64,000 nt of DNA from Bradyrhizobium daqingense (GTDB lineage Bacteria > Pseudomonadota > Alphaproteobacteria > Rhizobiales > Xanthobacteraceae). The notes under the pieces were generated by a model, which was not told the DNA's origin, did no database searches, and saw only the letters and a program-made list of their open reading frames with translations. A program made the position numbers and the translations under genes. The stretch lies in contig NZ_CP088014.1 in assembly GCF_021044685.1 (NCBI RefSeq), positions 7,426,001-7,490,000 on the forward strand, written 5' to 3'. Positions 62,929-64,000 of the stretch are shown one piece after another; position 1 is the first letter of the stretch; every line of letters begins with the position of its first letter.

Positions 62929-63827
62929 GCGGATCTCCGATACTGCAAGTAGATGTTGCTGACGGCGACAGCCGTAATGAGAATGTTTCCAAGGAACGTA
63001 TGTGACGAAGGCACGATGCGAGAATCGAAGTACTGGAACAGGAAGGTGATGATAGGGGCGGTGGACAGGACCATGTTGACGGTGAAGGGCTCGACGTAAC
63101 GAATGCCCTGCTGGATCAAGAGCAAAGGAACGATCATCGTCGAAACGCCAACTGCTGCGATCGCAAACCAATGCTGCGAGATCTCAAGCACGATGGATGA
63201 ATAGTCCACCAGTCCCAGCAGCAAGATAATCGTTCCATAGAACCGATGCGCCAGCACTTGCCGGCCGGAAAACCCACGGTCGAAAAGCAGTTTGACAAGT
63301 ACATTTGTGAGGGCGAGCGATAGGCCGGCCACGATGGCCAAGACTATTCCAAAGGACGATCGAGCCCCCCACTCCACGCCTGCGTTGCCGCTGGCCGAGA
63401 TCCAAATCATGTAACTCGCGATCATCGCGATCGAAGCGCTGACGACGATGTCGGATGCTGGCGGAACTCCCTGGCGCCTGATCACGGCGTTTAGCCACAC
63501 AGTTGCGGTGGGCCCCAACGCCACCATGAACGCGACGACGATCGCAGGTTCAACGTATTTCAAGCCGATAAATAGGCCGATCCAGCTGATTGCTGTCACG
63601 ACGTTGAGTACGGCGAAGACCAAAAGGGACCGATTCCCCACTCCTGCCTTGCTTGTGTCGTGGCGCGCCAAGAGATTGAACGTCAGACAAACCACGGTAA
63701 ATGACAGCAGGAGCGCGACGAACGCATCTGCTCGCTGAAAATACGCTGCGGCATAAACCTCGCCTGCCGCACTCACGAGGACATAGAGGGCCACAAAGAG
63801 CACTCCCAGCGCGAACCTATTCGTCAA
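62925..63827 (-). CDS. DMT-superfamily (EamA) transporter
   Basis: About ten transmembrane helices in two EamA halves are visible (FALGVLFVALYVLVSAAGEVYA; AVLNVVTAISWIGLFIGLKYVEPAIVVAFMVALGP; and the repeat IRYVEPFTVNMVLSTAPIITFLFQYFD). The paired YVEP motifs mark the two-fold repeat. Members export amino acids, nucleosides or metabolites. The TTG at 63827 has the ribosome binding sequence GGGAAGGG eight bases upstream and gives 300 residues, the usual length; the longer frame from 63905 would run through a GC hairpin. It is first in a two-gene operon with the ATP-grasp/GS gene, so it probably exports that enzyme's product or imports a substrate. Confidence 0.88.
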   Translation of the reverse strand: MTNRFALGVLFVALYVLVSAAGEVYAAAYFQRADAFVALLLSFTVVCLTFNLLARHDTSKAGVGNRSLLVFAVLNVVTAISWIGLFIGLKYVEPAIVVAFMVALGPTATVWLNAVIRRQGVPPASDIVVSASIAMIASYMIWISASGNAGVEWGARSSFGIVLAIVAGLSLALTNVLVKLLFDRGFSGRQVLAHRFYGTIILLLGLVDYSSIVLEISQHWFAIAAVGVSTMIVPLLLIQQGIRYVEPFTVNMVLSTAPIITFLFQYFDSRIVPSSHTFLGNILITAVAVSNIYLQYRRSA

Positions 63828-63858
63828 TCGTCTACCCTTCCCGTGCCCGCGCGACGGG

Positions 63859-63887
63859 GCGCGGCCCGCGCAGGGACCGGGCCGCGC
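63859..63887 (-). promoter_or_regulatory. strong GC hairpin in the leader of the exporter operon
   Basis: GCGCGGCCCG (63859-63868) and CGGGCCGCGC (63878-63887) form a perfect 10-bp inverted repeat with a 9-nt loop, 32 nt upstream of the TTG start. There is no U-run after it on the minus strand. It could be an attenuator element, a protein operator or a translational control hairpin. Confidence 0.5.
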
Positions 63888-64000
63888 GCATCGATTTTGA
63901 GGCATTCAACTTTCGGCCTGTACTGACCACGTTTGGTTTGAAATCTCACGATCTGCCCTAGTGATTCTTCGTTCCGCGGTACACAACACAGGCCTCTCCG

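Noticed and set aside
63828..63905. Longer start for the EamA transporter
   Set aside because: The extra 26 residues are encoded by a GC hairpin, are rich in Gly, Pro and Arg, and precede a TTG that has a strong ribosome binding site.
1..64000. tRNA, rRNA and CRISPR arrays
   Set aside because: None was recognised by eye on either strand. A tRNAscan or CRISPR search would be needed to exclude small or unusual cases.

Overview
The window looks like part of a Bradyrhizobium-type symbiosis island. Three things point there: a complete bacterial gibberellin operon of the rhizobial type, an intact NopT type III effector protease, and a dense mix of insertion sequences with broken genes. Small genes typical of slow-growing rhizobia (DUF3551 protein, 60-90 aa orphans) agree. 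The species cannot be fixed from sequence alone, and every functional call rests on motifs read by eye.

Layout. 0-8.7 kb: end of an SRAP/YedK gene, an IS-mobilised block carrying an acyltransferase-3 gene, then small hypothetical and broken genes. 8.8-17.6 kb (minus strand): gibberellin operon cyp112-cyp114-fd-sdr-cyp117-ggps-cps-ks, preceded by a cyp115 stump fused to a piece of an outer-membrane protein gene whose fuller copy lies at 58.5-60.1 kb. 18-22.2 kb: DUF2235, serine recombinase and IS1182 remnants, a whole IS5-type element, nopT, and an IS3-type element directly upstream of nopT. 22.3-28.3 kb: a HigBA-like toxin-antitoxin pair with a DUF3800 gene, a broken MarR gene, a FixK/Crp-like regulator and hypotheticals. 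28.4-37.8 kb (minus): a three-module NRPS in two reading frames that has lost its last carrier domain and half its thioesterase. A very good sigma-54 plus NifA-type promoter lies about 210 nt upstream, and a solitary ectoine-synthase-like gene lies beyond it. 39-44.5 kb: small orphans and panB-panC. 44.9-49.4 kb (minus): bioB-panD-bioF-bioD-bioA, divergent from a GntR/BioR-type regulator with BioR-like boxes between. 50.3-52.8 kb: Dabb protein, pabB-pabA. 52.8-58.4 kb: gene graveyard (AAA ATPase, IS701, integrase, IS91 and bioA pieces) around an intact 909-aa DUF5695-like exported protein. 58.5-60.1 kb: outer-membrane beta-barrel gene with one in-frame TGA. 60.3-63.8 kb (minus): a two-gene operon of a DMT/EamA exporter and an 873-aa ATP-grasp/glutamine-synthetase fusion.

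How the parts may work together. The gibberellin genes convert GGPP to ent-kaurene and on to a gibberellin precursor; without cyp115 the expected end point is GA9 rather than GA4. The bio, pan and pab genes form a vitamin block (biotin, pantothenate, folate precursor), with panD placed where BioR could control it. The NRPS promoter suggests expression under nitrogen-fixing conditions, but the enzyme itself looks decayed. The ATP-grasp/GS fusion with its exporter has two intact ligase-type domains and a dedicated transporter, and is the strongest candidate here for an undescribed small-molecule pathway.
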